This document shows positions 44,201-57,500 of a stretch of DNA of 64,000 bases, piece by piece (positions within the stretch are counted from its first letter, which is position 1; the number at the start of each line of letters is the position of its first letter). The notes beneath the pieces are model-generated. The model saw only the letters and a list, made by a program, of their open reading frames with translations, did not search any database and was not told the DNA's origin. The stretch comes from Lampris incognitus (taxonomy: Eukaryota; Chordata; Actinopteri; Lampriformes; Lampridae), in contig NC_079216.1 in the NCBI RefSeq assembly GCF_029633865.1, forward strand, positions 17,272,505 through 17,336,504, read 5' to 3'. Made by a program: the position numbers and the translations under genes.

Positions 44201-47200
44201 ACCCGATCCTTGGGGTGAACCAACTTCTGGTGCAGCGTGTTTTGGGGTTTGAAAGCAACTGAGACAAAGTGTTTGGAAATTACGTGTCTCAACTAGTCAC
44301 TCCCGCCATATACGGACTCACCACTGGTTTAAGCTTAGGCAGCTGTTGTCCTTCTCTCTTCGATCGGCTGGTGCACTATTTGGGCATCTTCCTGGCTTTG
44401 ACAAACACCCAGGTAGGATAACCACAATTAACCAGGGCCTTTTTAATGTGGGGTGTACTGATCAGTATGAGTTGGTTTACGGTAAACATCAATAATCAAA
44501 TGTCCCCCATCAACAATTGCAATTTCACAGTCTAAGAAGGCTAATCTGTCATTTTTCACATCCTCCCCAGTGAACTTGATGCGGTTGTCCACAGAGTTAA
44601 TGTGGTCAGTGAAATGTGGTACATCCTGGGCATCCAGGTAGCGTAGTGGTCTATTCCATTCCCTACCAGCATGGGGATCGCTAGTTCAAATCCCTGTGTT
44701 ACTTCTGGCTTGGTCAGTTGTCCCTAGAGACACAATTGGCTGTGTCTGCGGGTAGGAAGCCAGATGTGGGTATGTGTCCTGGTTGCTGCACTAGCGCCTT
44801 CTCTGGTCAGTCGGTGGTGCCTATTCGGGGGGGAGAACTGGGGGGAATAGCGTGATCCTCTCACGCGCTACGTCCCCTTGGCGAAACGCCTCACTTTCAG
44901 GTGAAAAGAAGCAGCTGGTGACTCCACATGTATCAGAGGAGGCATGTGGTAGTCTGCAGCCCTCCCTGAATTGGCAGAGGGGGTGGAGCAGTGACCGGGA
45001 CAGCTTGGAAGACTGGGGTAATCTGCCGGATACAATTGGGGAGAAAAAGGGGGGGAAAGTCAAAAAATAAAAAAGTGATACGTCCTGAGATTAATTTTAA
45101 CCAAGGTGTTATCCACAAATCTGAACTAATTGCTAGTTGGTGTCCTGGATAGGACATCAGAGCCCTCTTTTCCACTTCCTACATAAACAAGTTGGCCACT
45201 ACAGGTGAAACTGGGGAACCCATAGCACACCCATGCTTCTGCCTATAGTACTGTCCCCTGTATGTGAAGTAAATGGACTGAAGACACAGCTTCAGGAGCA
45301 GACACACTTGGTCAGTGTTAAGGGTGGTCCTATTGCTAAGGGTGGGGTCATTTTGTAAATTCATATGTACTACCTCCACTGCTTCATCAACAGGAATACA
45401 CGTGAAGAGAGATGTAACCTCATAAGAGACCATTGTTTCATTCCCCTGATGTCCCTCACCTTATCCACAAAATCCATAGTGTTCTGAATGGGATGTTCAT
45501 TACTGCCAACCAACAGGTTAAGAATAGATGCCAGAAACTTAGAGATGTTAGAGGTCACTGGGTTAATCATACAAACAATAGGCTGTAATGGCACATCCTG
45601 TTTATGTAGTATCTTAGGTAAACCATACAGACTAGGTGTAGCTTCCCCTGGGTATAATCTATGGTACAAAATTCTGTCAATAGCGTTGTCCTGTTCTAAC
45701 AGCTTCAGACAATCTATCACCTTTTTCTTGTAACCGCTGCCTGGATCTGGTTTGAGGGGCTCATAAGTATTCATGTCACTAAGTAACGCCATAACTTTCC
45801 CATGATAGTCTGTCTGGTTTCATACAACGGTGCATCTATCTGCCTTTGTCTGCTTGAACGATGAGGATTTTATTGTCCTTAATGAGAGTCATGAGTGCTT
45901 TCCTCTTGCCTCTGCTGATGTTGGACGGTGGCAGCTTCGCATTGCTCAGGCAGGCTGAAACTTTCATCTGCAGTTGCTCTGCTTCCGGGTCCGTGATGCT
46001 TTTACGGATCGCTGATTCTGTGGCTGTGTTCAGTTCCACTAGTGGGATTTGCCTCGGAGTGACAGCAAAATTCAACCCCCTAGCAAGGATGTCTTTCTCC
46101 ACCTGGGTGAGTTGTCTGTCATACAGATTCTTCACCCACTTGTCCACATCTCCGGCATGTGTCTGGCATGTGTCTCTGTCTGCTGTTGAGGGCACTGTCC
46201 GTTGTCTGCCGATGTCTCTGGCATGCAGCACATAGGTCGAACTTCTTTTGCTGCTTGATTTTTGACTGCATGTTGTGCTAGACGAGCCTTCGCCGTGAAC
46301 TCAATCACACATTGGAAAGTGGTCTCATCTAGACACAATGTGAGTCTCTGTTGGATCTGCTCTTCTTTGGCTTTCAAAGTGTTGATGATGAAATTAATTT
46401 GTCTCACCCATTCATTCAACAGCTGGCTCTGTGCCTCCTGGAGAATCTTGTTAGCTCGGTGGCCCTTGACCGAAGATTTCATTTGCAGGCTCTTAGGTGT
46501 AATCTCGCTCTGTCTGCACCTGAGGCTGAATCTCAGGTGGTTCCTGTAGTGTGCCATTTTACGCACCGTTTGCTCGTACTCACGTACAAGTTTAAGGCAA
46601 TCCTTGCCAAAATGAGTCAAAATATTTTTATGCATGCTCAATAATCCAGGTAAGGAAATAACAGAAAGTTGAATCAGTTCATCTGGACACAGCGTTTATT
46701 GAGAGAAACGTTTCATCACTCATTTAAGTGACCTCTTCAGTCTCAACTGACTGCAGGTGTCCCTGCCCTTATATGGCATGACGACCAAAAACAGTGGCAA
46801 CAATGCTCTAGTGAATGGTCACAGCAATTTGCATATGAAACTGATCGTTGATTTCAGTCATTATGTCACTGTATTGCCACTATTTCCATGATGCACAAAA
46901 CATAAGATGAAGAAAAGTCTCTATTCTTCAAGATGAGGCTTGTCTAGTTTGTTGCACAGTGATCGCACATTAAAAAGAAATATTCCCGGCAATGGAGTGC
47001 GTGGTCCGCATCTGCAGAAACGCAACGGCATGCTGGCACATTTCCCTCTCCTCTGACGTCCCACTGCGTGAATAAGTGTGAACGCACCTTTGACGAAAAT
47101 GTGCAATAATTCCGCAGATGGGATGAAAAAGCTGGGAAATAAATCTACAGAAGTAGTTTCCTTGATGTTCATCAGCTCTTCTCTGGTGAAAGAGCTGGAG

Positions 47201-50200
47201 AAAGAGGAGAATGCACACCAACACACTGAGGCTGGTGTCTGCGGCGCCATCTTGAATGTTGAATGAGTTGAATTATGCTTTTGTAGAGTAGCAACAGTCA
47301 GTCAGTCAGTGAAGTTGCATTTTATATAGGGCTTTTCTAGCTGCAACAGCCACTCAAAGTGCTTTACATTTCTGGTCAAACCTAACAGAAGGTATGGGGC
47401 AACAGAAAGTGCCTTGAATTTCGGGTGACAGAATCTTTGCTCACAGGGTTTACAGTTGTCAGTGATGTATTGATTGAAAATGAGTTAATTGTTCAAAATG
47501 AGCCCAAGATATTTGAAGCATTACCATCTCAGCAGGTGACTCATCTAAAGATCTGTGGTTTTTATGGGGCCAGTTTGTAAACCTCTCTGTAGGTCATTGC
47601 GTACAGACACAGATGTGAAAGATCAGTCAGTCGACATTACTCTGTAACCTTACTGGGTTCTCCCTCTTTGTCACTGATTCTGTTTGTGATAGAAGTAAAA
47701 CATACTGTACAAAATGAAAGACAGCACACAATCAAACCAAGTAAACGAATTACAATGAAACACTTTATGATCAAAACCAAATTCTGGTAATTTTGTAAAG
47801 TCATCTTGTCCTTAGCTGATAAAATATTGCTTTCACAGACTGGATCCTCTAGATTAGGATTTTTTCCCCCCTTCCACCATGACCGTAGGACTGTTTAGAT
47901 ATTGACAGCTTCCACTCATATATGTTGTGTGCTCCCATCAGGTACATGCAGTACTGGAAAGGGAGATTCCTAGAACAGCCCATTACAGATTTCTGCAGCG
48001 TGATAAAAACAAACTCAAATGGCCCTGTTGGTGAGTGGGACTTTAGAAACATTAATATTCACTGTACTGCTTCTCTGTAAAGTAAAATAATTGCAGGGAT
48101 AAGAATAAATTGCTTGTTTAAATTGTGACACTGATTGGTAGGCAGATACCTCCTGCCTTGCTCACCTTTTGGTCGCTTAGACAGTACAGGCTTTCAGGAA
48201 CAAGTCCAGTTATGATACCTCAACTAATGCCAGCTTTTAAAATAAATGGTTTTCTACAAGAATATGTCACCACTAGAAAATGTGTTGTTCAAAATTATGG
48301 ATATTTTCAGGGCACCCTCATTAAAAAGGCCTTGATGAAATATTTCAAACATTGTTAGAAAATTGTCATTCCTGTAACAAGGCCATTTGAGAGTTCTCTC
48401 TAACCAGGTTTTGTTACGTTTGCAGAGAAACAGGAACACTACTTTCTCCTCTGTGATGTCCTCCCAGAAGACAGAGCCCTCAGAGAGCAGCTCCAGCAGA
48501 AAAGACTGGTGAGCCTGTCATCACTGATGCAGTGAATTTATGATGCCACTTATAATAAATTCCACTTGTGTCTTTTGTCATCTGACCACCTCAGTAAAGC
48601 TTAAAGAATTAAATGAATTGTACTGTAACCCAGCGAGGCCTCTGCTGGACCAGCCATGAACAGAATGCAACCAAGGCATCTGAAGACGTGGACAGGCTGA
48701 TCTTTTTAGATAAAAACATGTAAATTTACTGGATTTACTTTGTTTTCCTGTCCTTGTGGTTTTACGCAGCTTGAGCTTTACTCACACTCACAAGTTTTGG
48801 TATACACTAAGCCCGAGGTAGCAACTTCAGAAAGGTTATGTAGTCAGTTTAATGGGTTCATTAGAAATCCTTCAAATACTAAATATTCAGAACATTATAC
48901 TGTTTTTTTCCTCATGTAAAATTATTTTAAAGCAGTATTCTCACTCCCGATGCCAGACTGGCAGGCGCCATTGGTGTCATAACACCACTGGCCAAGGTTA
49001 AAATAAGGCTTTTAAGACCAAAGCCAAACCCAAGATCCATGAAAATCGGGAAATAGTGTAAAATCAGGGGTAACACAAGCCATTTTCACACCAAAACCTG
49101 GCATTTTCCTGGATTTCAAATCCTGGGATTTTTGATCAGGCCCCCTTCACATTTCCTAGTTTTTTCCTGGAAAAATCCCTTGACACACACCAAGCAAATC
49201 CCTGCATTTTAGTTAAGGCAGACCTTGTTAATTCAGACCTGGCTAAGAAAGCAGTTGGTGCTGAAATCCACTGAACAAATTGTCGAGTTTGGAGTGAAAT
49301 GCACTTGATAACAATACCACAATTTTGCCATTCTTCCCCACATCTTTGTTACTTTGCTCTCTTTCGAACTGGCTTTATTTCCTAGTTGCTACTGTGTTGT
49401 TTATTGATGAGGAGGCCACGCTCTTGTTGGCTGTACTCTGCAAATGTTTTTTTTTTTCAAAACAGCTTGTAAAAAGCTTGGTTTCTTGTTATGAATTTAG
49501 GATTTGGATTTAGATGGAGATGTTTCTTATTTTTTTTTAATTTAAAATGTTTTACATTACACATCCCACTCCTTTCACAAACAAACCAAGGAAAACAGCA
49601 AAGGAGAATAAAAACAGCAAGGACAATGTGGTTTTTTTTTTCACAACATGGGACCTTAAATGTGTCAAACCCAACATGTGGAATATGTGATTGCTGGAAT
49701 TCTGTGAGACCTGTTCGTATGAGCACCATTTCAGGAGGAGGCTGTGCCAGTACCTACAAAGATTGCTGCACAATACTCATGACTGATTTTTCTACAGTTC
49801 TGACCTGTGAACTCTTTCAAACTAAAGCAGACCCAGTAAAACCGTTCAGTGTGAAATGGGTAAAAGATGATCTGTGAGCTATGTATGGAATGATTGCTAA
49901 AGATATCACTTTTATTAGTTTTTCTTTATATATTTTTTTTTTAACTGAGTGTACAGCAGAGTTTTGGACCACCAACAAAACTTTTAGCCCCTACAGTGCT
50001 CGGGTAACAGCCAAGTGTCTCCTAGTCTTCTAGTGGATCCTAGTCTTGTCTGGTTTTAAGATAATAGTTGGTCTGTCTACAGGAGGAGATCCTGGAGCAG
50101 CAGCAGAGAGAGAGGGATGACACCAGCTTCCGGCGAGTCTGTATGTTCTGCAGCGATGAGTTCACCGGAAACAGGTGCGTTACCACCTATGCCGCAGACA

Positions 50201-53200
50201 GTTCAGCGGGGTAGGAAGTATTCTTAATTACACAGTGGCTTGAACGCCCCATGCTTGGCACACCACCCTGCTGCCCCTGAATCTCTCCATAGTGCTCAAT
50301 AAAGTGTCACGTTATGTCATTTAATAGGGTTATTATAAGGTCTTAGCCAAGTTTTAAAATGCCTTGAACCATGTTGTCTAAACTCCATGCCTCAAAGGGT
50401 CCAAAATATAACTAAATATAGCATTTTAAATCTTTGTTTAACACATCTTAAACATGTAATTTCATGTTGTGTTGTGTTTTTGGTGTAAAATGTTCCTAGT
50501 CATAAAGGCTTTGATTCTGATGGGTCATCTTTATTAAACTTTCAGAACTTATGTTATATCTCATTCTATCTGACATTATCTGCTTAGGGCCCCATAAAGC
50601 CTCTGGTCCGGCTCTAGCCCGGTTGGAACGAAAACCTGCATACTCTCAGCCCTCTATGGCACATGGTTGAGTACCACTGTTAGGGCTTGGTCCTGAGTTG
50701 TTACTACCAATGTAAGCTTTCACTAACTGTTTACAGGTCATCACTGCTCAACCACATGGCGAGGGAGCACTCCTTCAGCGTGGGGCTGCCTGACAACATA
50801 GTATATTCCACAGAGTTCCTGGACACTTTACAAAGTAAACTTGACAAGTAAGTATTGTGTTGGTCAGTATGTGCTGTGGTAATGTATTAATCTATCAGAG
50901 GTATTGTTGTCTCTGTACCATATGTCAACATGACCCATGGCACTACTATATTGGTACCAGTCTGTACTGTGGTACGATATTAGTCTATAAGAGGTCCTCT
51001 TTTAAGCCCTGACCCTAACCCTGACACACTCATTCAGGATGACTTGTTATATCCGTCCTGTCAGTTTGCAGTGCCTATACTGTGAGAAAACCTTCAGAGA
51101 CAAAACAACGCTCAAAGACCACATGAGGAAGAAAGCTCATCGCCGAATAAACGCCAGCAACCATGAATATGACCGCTTCTACATCATCAACTATCTGGTA
51201 AGGTATTTGTATAATGCTGCCAGCACATCCACTAAACTCAGTGCTGTTTAGGCTGATGAGGCCCCTTTTGTTGAAGTCTGCCTTGTAATTGGGTTAGCTG
51301 TTGAGAGGTCTGTGAGAGTGAGCATGTCATTGGTTGGGATGGACGCCTAACATCATAGATGATTGGCTGAGTTAGACCCAACCGTAAACAAAGCACTGCT
51401 CTGCCATGATGGTTATCCTAAACTTCAGGATTTCTACAATTAAAATGTAGCTCTTTAATTCATTATGATTAATTATTTATTGGAATTTTCAATTTTAACA
51501 AAGATAAAAGTTCTGGAGGAAAAAAAAGAACCCTCCACTCAGTATTATTTAAACATATCCTTCTTAATTGGGCTGATGTTTTTTTCTGTTAGGAGCTGGG
51601 GAAGACCTGGGCGGAAGTTCAGTCCGAGGATGACCGTGAGATGGTGGATGATGAAGAGGAGTAAGATCTGAGAATGTCATTGTCCTGCTTCAGCCCAGAT
51701 TGTGTGACAGAGACCACACTATATTTTAACCTGGGGTCCTCAGTTCCATCTATCTCAGGCAAAGACAACCATGTGTCATTGATTGCCAAGGATATGCAGA
51801 TTTTCCAGGTGATGGGTCTGTCCTCTTTGGCTGGAAGTGCGGTAATCACCCGGTGTAGTGACTGGCTGGAAGGAAAACCTGCATACTCTTGGCTCTCCAT
51901 GGCACATGGTTGTCTATGCCTGCTCTATGACCTAACCAGAGACTTGAATTGAAATTTACCTTGTAGATTAAGCTTGTGTTTCTAAAGCTAGTCTGTTCAG
52001 GGACATCACAGAAGTGTAAAAAAAAAACAAAACATGGAAGGATCTGGCAAGAGGTTTTCATGTGTATAGCCTAAAGCAGTGTGTATGTCCGACGATGGCA
52101 TGATTACTTTAAAATATGTTTTAATTTTTCGTTTATTTTGACCCTACAACATTATTATATTCATACAACAAACTGCGATTAATCAAATGGTAAAATGAGG
52201 CAGCTGGTCCCTCAAGCAAGTCGGTCATGAAGATGAAAAAATTTAACGTTAAACTAAACACTTAGTAACAATCACACAAGCTGACTGTTAGAAACGTCAT
52301 TGATCTTGACAGCAACAACTGGCGTCATCAAAGTAACGTATGATGTCGCGTAGTGCGGTCCCCTGCCTTTGAGCCCTTGTACTGCCGTGGACTCACACAT
52401 TTATACATTGTCAAGGCTCAGCGTTTTCAGTTTTTATTTTTCAGAGCCATCCAGCATGCCCAATTTTGCCACAAGAGGACACTGTTACATAACCTCACAT
52501 GAACAGGAACAACTTTTGGATGCACGGAAACATAAAATCTGGGTGAAAATCGGTTTAAACCGATCTGCTCCTTTTAAAAAATCTGAGTATTTTTCGGTTA
52601 AAATCGGTAAAAACCGAAAACGCTGAGCCTTGTACATTGTTCACATGCAGGTGACACCACTTAGGGGGTTCAGTGCTTAGGGCTTAGGGTGGACATTGGA
52701 ATTTGGCCACTTTATAAACCTAAAAGAAATACGCCCGGTGATGCTTTGTCTGATCTCTGTGCAGTGATTGGTCGGACTGGCAGTCCCACCCGATGTGCGC
52801 TGTGTGTTTATTCTGTGAGCAGCAGTCAGAGACTATGGACAAGATGTACATGCACATGAAGGTACAGATTCTGGGAGTGCTGTTTGTGTTTGGATGTCCT
52901 CTTGCAGAGAAATGTGTTTCATTTCTTTTTCATTAGAGGATTCCAGTAGACCTCCAATTTGCCCCCATCCCCAAAAAAAGAAAAAAAATCATTTGGAAAA
53001 TGTTGTATGGAATTGCAGCGTGTGATTTGGACACATAATGTCTTTTAAGCCCTTGTCGACTAGAGAAAAAAATGTCGACGGTCTTACAAAAAAACTAGGC
53101 TCTGTGATGTTGATAACTTTTTTGCTTGCTTTTTCAGGAGGCTCATGGCTTTGATCTGCACACATTGAAAACCGATCTCAGTGAGTGTTCCACAGGGACA

Positions 53201-53908
53201 AATCATCACCAAAGCCAAGTCTTTTCCTTGTGTTCCCCAACCCAGTAACACAGCTACACACCCGTGTTCTCCCTCCAGATCTCAAGTTCTACCAGCAAGT
53301 CAAACTGGTCAACTACATCCGACGGGAGCTCCACCAGTGCCGCTGCTACGGCTGCCGAGAGAAGTTCAGCTGTAAAGATGACGTCCTATGTCACATCGCG
53401 GCTTCTGGTCATGTGATGAAACTACCAGAGATGTCAGCTTGGGATCAACCTCAGTAAGACCCAGGCCTTAACACTACCTCCTGAATGCAAAAAAAAAATT
53501 TACTTGCAGGAAGTTCCCGCTGTTGCAGCTAATGAAGACCTTTTTGTAGCTCTGTACTCGTTTGTCAAAGGTTGACATAATTTAAAAACTTGTAGCCCCT
53601 CCCTCTTTTCACCCATTGGGAATAAATCCAAAGAGAGGCTTGAGAACATGTAATTCTCTGGCTTGATCCTCTGAAATGATCATGTGGAAACACTAACTCC
53701 TTAAACTCACCTTGCCCACAGGTACTACTTCCCTACTTACGAGAATGATGCCCTCCTCTGTGCCTTGTCGGACAGTGACAGTGAAACAGACGAGACTGAC
53801 CACAGAGGAGACATCCCCGTTATTGCGGAGGATATCTCCAACCTCCAGGCCTTAAAGCAGACCAGTGTTCTCAATCAACTTCTGAAAAACAGGGGACCCT
53901 ACAACTAG
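41224..53908 (+). CDS. znf277: znf277, C2H2 zinc-finger protein 277, 12 exons, 438 aa
   Basis: Coding exons: 41224-41251, 41717-41927, 47942-48030, 48426-48508, 50083-50174, 50737-50847, 51065-51197, 51593-51660, 52765-52861, 53138-53180, 53279-53453, 53722-53908. All have GT-AG borders and the phases join exactly (1317 bp with TAG). The protein starts MAACGGNTHDGEDSILEP and has five C2H2-type fingers: CVLC...HLLLEH; CMFC...HMAREH; CLYCEKTF...HMRKKAH; CLFC...HMKEAH; CYGCREKF...HIAASGH. Other family marks are RFLEQPITDFCSVI, EYDRFYIINYLELGK, DDWSDW, and the acidic tail with YYFPTYENDALLC and LSDSDSE. ZNF277 is a nuclear zinc-finger protein (reported partner of ribosomal protein uS5/RPS2 and of Polycomb). 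Human length is close (about 450). Intron 2 (6 kb) is packed with retroelements. No defect seen. Confidence 0.95.
42983..43723 (-). pseudogene. LINE ORF2 C-terminus and 3' tail
   Basis: The minus strand from about 43720 encodes CIESILTSSITIWYTAATAK, then LQRIIRSAERAIGCNLLSL, YDLYASRTLRQTKKIMADPS and HPGHGLFKTLPPGKRLRS, ending RTSRHKNSFFPRAV. This is the C-terminal signature of L2/Rex-like fish LINEs. Reading breaks are few in this part. The tail (TTGCCAAGTACAAGAACACA) follows to about 42983. Confidence 0.75.
43724..46910 (-). mobile_element. Penelope-like retroelement relic (RT plus GIY-YIG)
   Basis: Minus strand, in order: an N-terminal Lys/Arg-rich region (46641-45836), RT fingers (LYGLPKILHKQDVPLQPIV, SNISKFLASILNLLVG), YEVTSLFTCIPVDEAVEVV with GCAMGSPVSPVVANLFM, a KFTGEDVKNDRLAFLDCEIA connector, and a GIY-YIG endonuclease (IGYLVTCQEDYRDLYVGET, 44230-44060). 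That order is diagnostic of Penelope-like elements. The catalytic motif near 45100 reads FVDN in a shifted frame instead of (Y/F)VDD, and there are stops and a nested SINE, so it is dead. Terminal repeat blocks with hammerhead-like sequence occur at both sides (43727-43830 and 46655-46760) in the same orientation. Confidence 0.88.
44629..45078 (+). mobile_element. tRNA-derived SINE (family A) nested in the Penelope-like element
   Basis: The head GCATCCAGGTAGCGTAGTGG with AGTTCAAATCCCTGTG is followed by the standard body and an A-rich end. Flanks TACATCCTG (44620-44628) and TACGTCCTG (45079-45087) look like a target duplication with one mismatch. It interrupts the RT domain. Confidence 0.85.
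46925..47252 (-). pseudogene. LINE endonuclease N-terminal fragment
   Basis: The minus frame contains GPRTPLPGIFLFNVRSLCNK and LDKPHLEE, the start of a fish LINE endonuclease domain, preceded by a leader typical of such ORFs. It is truncated where the Penelope-like element begins. Confidence 0.65.
52412..52632. mobile_element. hAT-type MITE (221 bp) with exact 8-bp duplication
   Basis: The ends CAAGGCTCAGCGTTTTC and GAAAACGCTGAGCCTTG are inverted repeats. The 8-bp sequence TACATTGT lies at 52404-52411 and 52633-52640. Located in znf277 intron 8 with no coding capacity. Confidence 0.88.
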
Positions 53909-54336
53909 AAGGTTGGAACAGTTAACCACAGGATGGATAGATGATATAGATGGATGGATGAGTGGATTTCTACAAGGACAGGGTAATCCTCCCCTGAGTT
54001 GCATATTGCTTATTCTCGACAGATTCGTCCACCTTTGTGCATGAGGGCTTTTTTGCAGCAGCAGCAGCAGCAGCAGACTCCATTTTAGATACATTATTTT
54101 TAACATAATACAATTTTGAGTGATTTAAAATGTTCAGAAAATTATGATGGAGGTGTTGGACATGCTGAGATGTTGGTAAAATAAGAAATTATCTGAGACA
54201 GCCAGGTGGTAGCATAGTCCTGGGACACAGAAAAGAGTTTGATTAATTTTGCTGCCCTCGTCTGCACCAACAGAAGCCTTTTTAGGAAACTGAAGCTGGC
54301 TGCAGCCTTCACTGGATGTTATTACTCTAGACAAAT

Positions 54337-54342
54337 AATAAA
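54337..54342 (+). terminator. znf277: znf277 poly(A) signal (AATAAA)
   Basis: Canonical AATAAA, 429 bp after the znf277 stop, followed by T-rich and GT-containing sequence. The best candidate in the interval. Confidence 0.6.
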
Positions 54343-54386
54343 GAGGACTGAATGTAACATTTGTGCTTAAATTGGACATTGTGCAA

Positions 54387-54392
54387 TTTATT
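54387..54392 (-). terminator. Kinesin gene poly(A) signal (AATAAA on minus)
   Basis: TTTATT on the plus strand, 140 bp past the kinesin stop. It lies only 45 bp beyond the oppositely oriented znf277 signal, so the two 3' ends must nearly abut or overlap. Confidence 0.6.
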
Positions 54393-54531
54393 TTACAGTG
54401 TGTATGCAAAACCACAATTTAAGAAACTAGTTGCTTTTTTTCTGTTGTCATTTAAATTCGAAAGACCCACATTTTTTGATACGTAGTCCATCACACAGAC
54501 TCTACGAGGTTTTGCTGTACTGAAATCATCT

Positions 54532-57500
54532 TCATGTTCTGTCGGTCTTCATGTTCTTTGCTGGTACAATGTTCTGAGGGGCTTTGCCCAACGCTACCTG
54601 CTGGATGGTGGAGCCGAACTGCAGTGTGCTGAGCGTCTCCACGATGTTCCTGACATCTGGACTCACATTCACAAACACACAGCACTGAGGGAGAAGGCCA
54701 GCCACACAATTTGGTTACGCAAAGTCATGGTTGATGTCATTTATCTATCCATTTTGGGCTTATTAGAAACTTCAGAATGTGCAAATAAAACAACCTGAGG
54801 GAAACGCTGTTACAGAAGAGAATCTTCCTCAGGGTTGGGTGAGACTTTACCTTTGCATCTCCGCTAAGGCAGGGCTGGAGGAGGTGGGTGAGTTTAGAGT
54901 TCCTGAACGGTATGTGGAGTGCATTGCTCCGCAGAGCGCTGAAGACCTGTAGGAGGAAAGATGAAGACAGTCATAGAATTTTGCTGCTAGGTACTCATTC
55001 GGTGCTGGGCAGACAAACAGTGTAAATTACTTTCCCCATCCTTCTATGATGAAATTCATTATGTGACAGACGTACACCGGTCAGCCAAAGCATTAAAACC
55101 ACTGACATGTAAGTGAATAACATTGATTATCTCATTACAATGGCACCTGTCAAGGGGTGGGATATATTAGGCAGCAAGTGAACAGTTGGTTCATGAAGTT
55201 GGTGTGTTGAAAGCAGGAAAAATGGGACAAGCATAAGGATCTGAGCAACTTTGACAAGGGTCAAATTGTGATGGCCAGAAGACTGGGTCAGAGCATCTCC
55301 AAAACGGCAGGTCTGTGGGGTGTTCCTGGTATGCAGGGGTCAGTAGCTACCAATAGTGGTCCAAGGAAGGACAACCGGTGAACCGGCGACAGCGTCATGG
55401 GTGCCCAAGGCTCACTGATGTGCATGGGGAGTGAAGGCTAGCCCATCTGGTAGCTCAGATTGCTGAAAAAAGTGAATGCTAGCTATGATAGACAGGTGTC
55501 AGAACACACAGGGCATCGCAGCTTGTTGCGTATGGGGCTGCGTAGCACCTACAATGGGCACGTGAGTGTCAGAACTGGAACATGGAGCAATGGAAGAAGG
55601 TGGCCTGGTCTGATAAATCACGTTTTCTTTAACATCATGTGGATGGCCGGGTACATATGCATTGTTTACCTGGGGAAGAGTTGGCACCAGGATGCACTAT
55701 AGGGAGAAGGCAAGGTGGCAGAAGCAGTGTAATGCTCTGGGCAACATTCTGCTGGCAGTGTCCACACACACGTTTGGACACTGCTTGGCATCCTCATCAT
55801 ATTCTTCATATATTTTATAATTCCATTATAATTCTGTTTATCCTCTTTCAGTGTTGTATTGTGTAAATTGCGTAAACACAACATCCATTGCACGCTGTCT
55901 GTCTTGGGAGAGAGATCCCTCCTCAGTTGCTCTCCCTGAGGTTTCTTCCTGATTTTTCTCCCTGTTAAAGGTGTTTTTTTTTTTTTTTGGGAATTGTTCC
56001 TTATCCAATGTGAGGGTCTAAGGACAGGATGTTGTGTTGCTATAAAACCCACTGAGGCAAATTTGTAATTTGTGATATTGGGCTATACAAATAAAATTGA
56101 CTTGACTTGCTGGGAAACTTTGGGCCCTGGCATTCATGTGGATGTTACTTTGGCACGAACCACCTACCTACACATCATTTCACACTGCAAAAATCGTTCA
56201 GGAATGGTTTGAGGAACATCACATAGTAGAGTTCAAGGTGTTGCCTTGGCCTCCAAATTCTCCAGATCTCAATCCAATTGAGAATCTGTGGGATGTGCTG
56301 GAAAAACAAGTCCTAATCCATGGAGACCCCACCTCAGTTTACAGGATTTATAGGATCTGCTGCTAACATCTTGGTGCCAGATACCAGAGGACACCTTCAG
56401 AGGTCTTGTGGAGTCCATGCCTAGATGGGTCAGAGCTGTTTTGGTGGCACAAGGGGGACCTACACAATATTAGGCAGGTGGTTTTAATGTTTTAGCTGAT
56501 CGGTGTATGTATACAGATGCTGTTATATTTTACCCCCAAGTAATTTCTCTAACTAGAATCCCCTCTCATGTCATTATTAATAAGAAAAACAAAGAAGTTC
56601 AAATACATTTTCCATCTAAGTATGTTTTGATGCAAGTTAGAATGACAAACATCAGCACAGTGCTGATCTCAATCACAATTTCAAGCTCATCTAGTTGGTA
56701 TGATGGCAGCCCACCTGCCCCAGAGCTGTGAGGGATTTATTGATGGCGGCAGCCTCGACCAGCCTTTGACCTTTGGCCTCTGTCTTGGAGATGCGTTCAG
56801 ATCCAGCAAGGTCACACAGGGTTAAGGTGCCCCGAGATGTCACACCAGACACACTGTCTGTCCCCTCCACAACCAGCGTCAACACCAGATGAGAGCGTGA
56901 ACTGCAGGGGAAAGATTTTACATTTACTGCCATCTGAACAGCCTCAACAGAACCCATGTGTCCCTGGGGGTGTTCATGCCCGAGCCGTCCCGGTCGCTGC
57001 TCCACCCCCTCTGTCGATCCCGGGGAGGGCTGCAGACTACTACATGTCTCCTCCGATACATGTGGAGTCGCCAGCTGCTTCTTTTCACCTGACAATGAGG
57101 AGTTTCACCAGGGGGACATAGCACGTGGGAGGATCACACTGTTACAATTGTGGCCTGATTTTGTGTGGATAGTTTTATTTTTAACGGCATATTTTGTCAA
57201 CCTGCATTTATATGTCAGTACTACTGAGAAAATTTCCCCTACAAAATATTTCACGGTGTTACATGACCAAATCCTTTTATGTAGGGTTTTGCAGGAACAC
57301 TGCAAATGAAATGAAACCATCAGTGCCCTTTCAAATAATTTTTTTGTTACTGTTATTACTTACTGTTATTAGTGTTATTACTGTTATTGCATTTGTGGGG
57401 ATGCATTAACCGGGCAACCGAATGTTGACATTAATAATGAAACATGAACCCTTTCGGTCTTTTTGAAGACAGGAATGAATAAGTGACCACTATACGTTTA

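Noticed and set aside
48900..49200. Possible MITE in znf277 intron 4 (CCTGGGATTTTTGATCAGG region)
   Set aside because: Repeated TTTTCCTGG motifs are present but I could not define ends or a target duplication.
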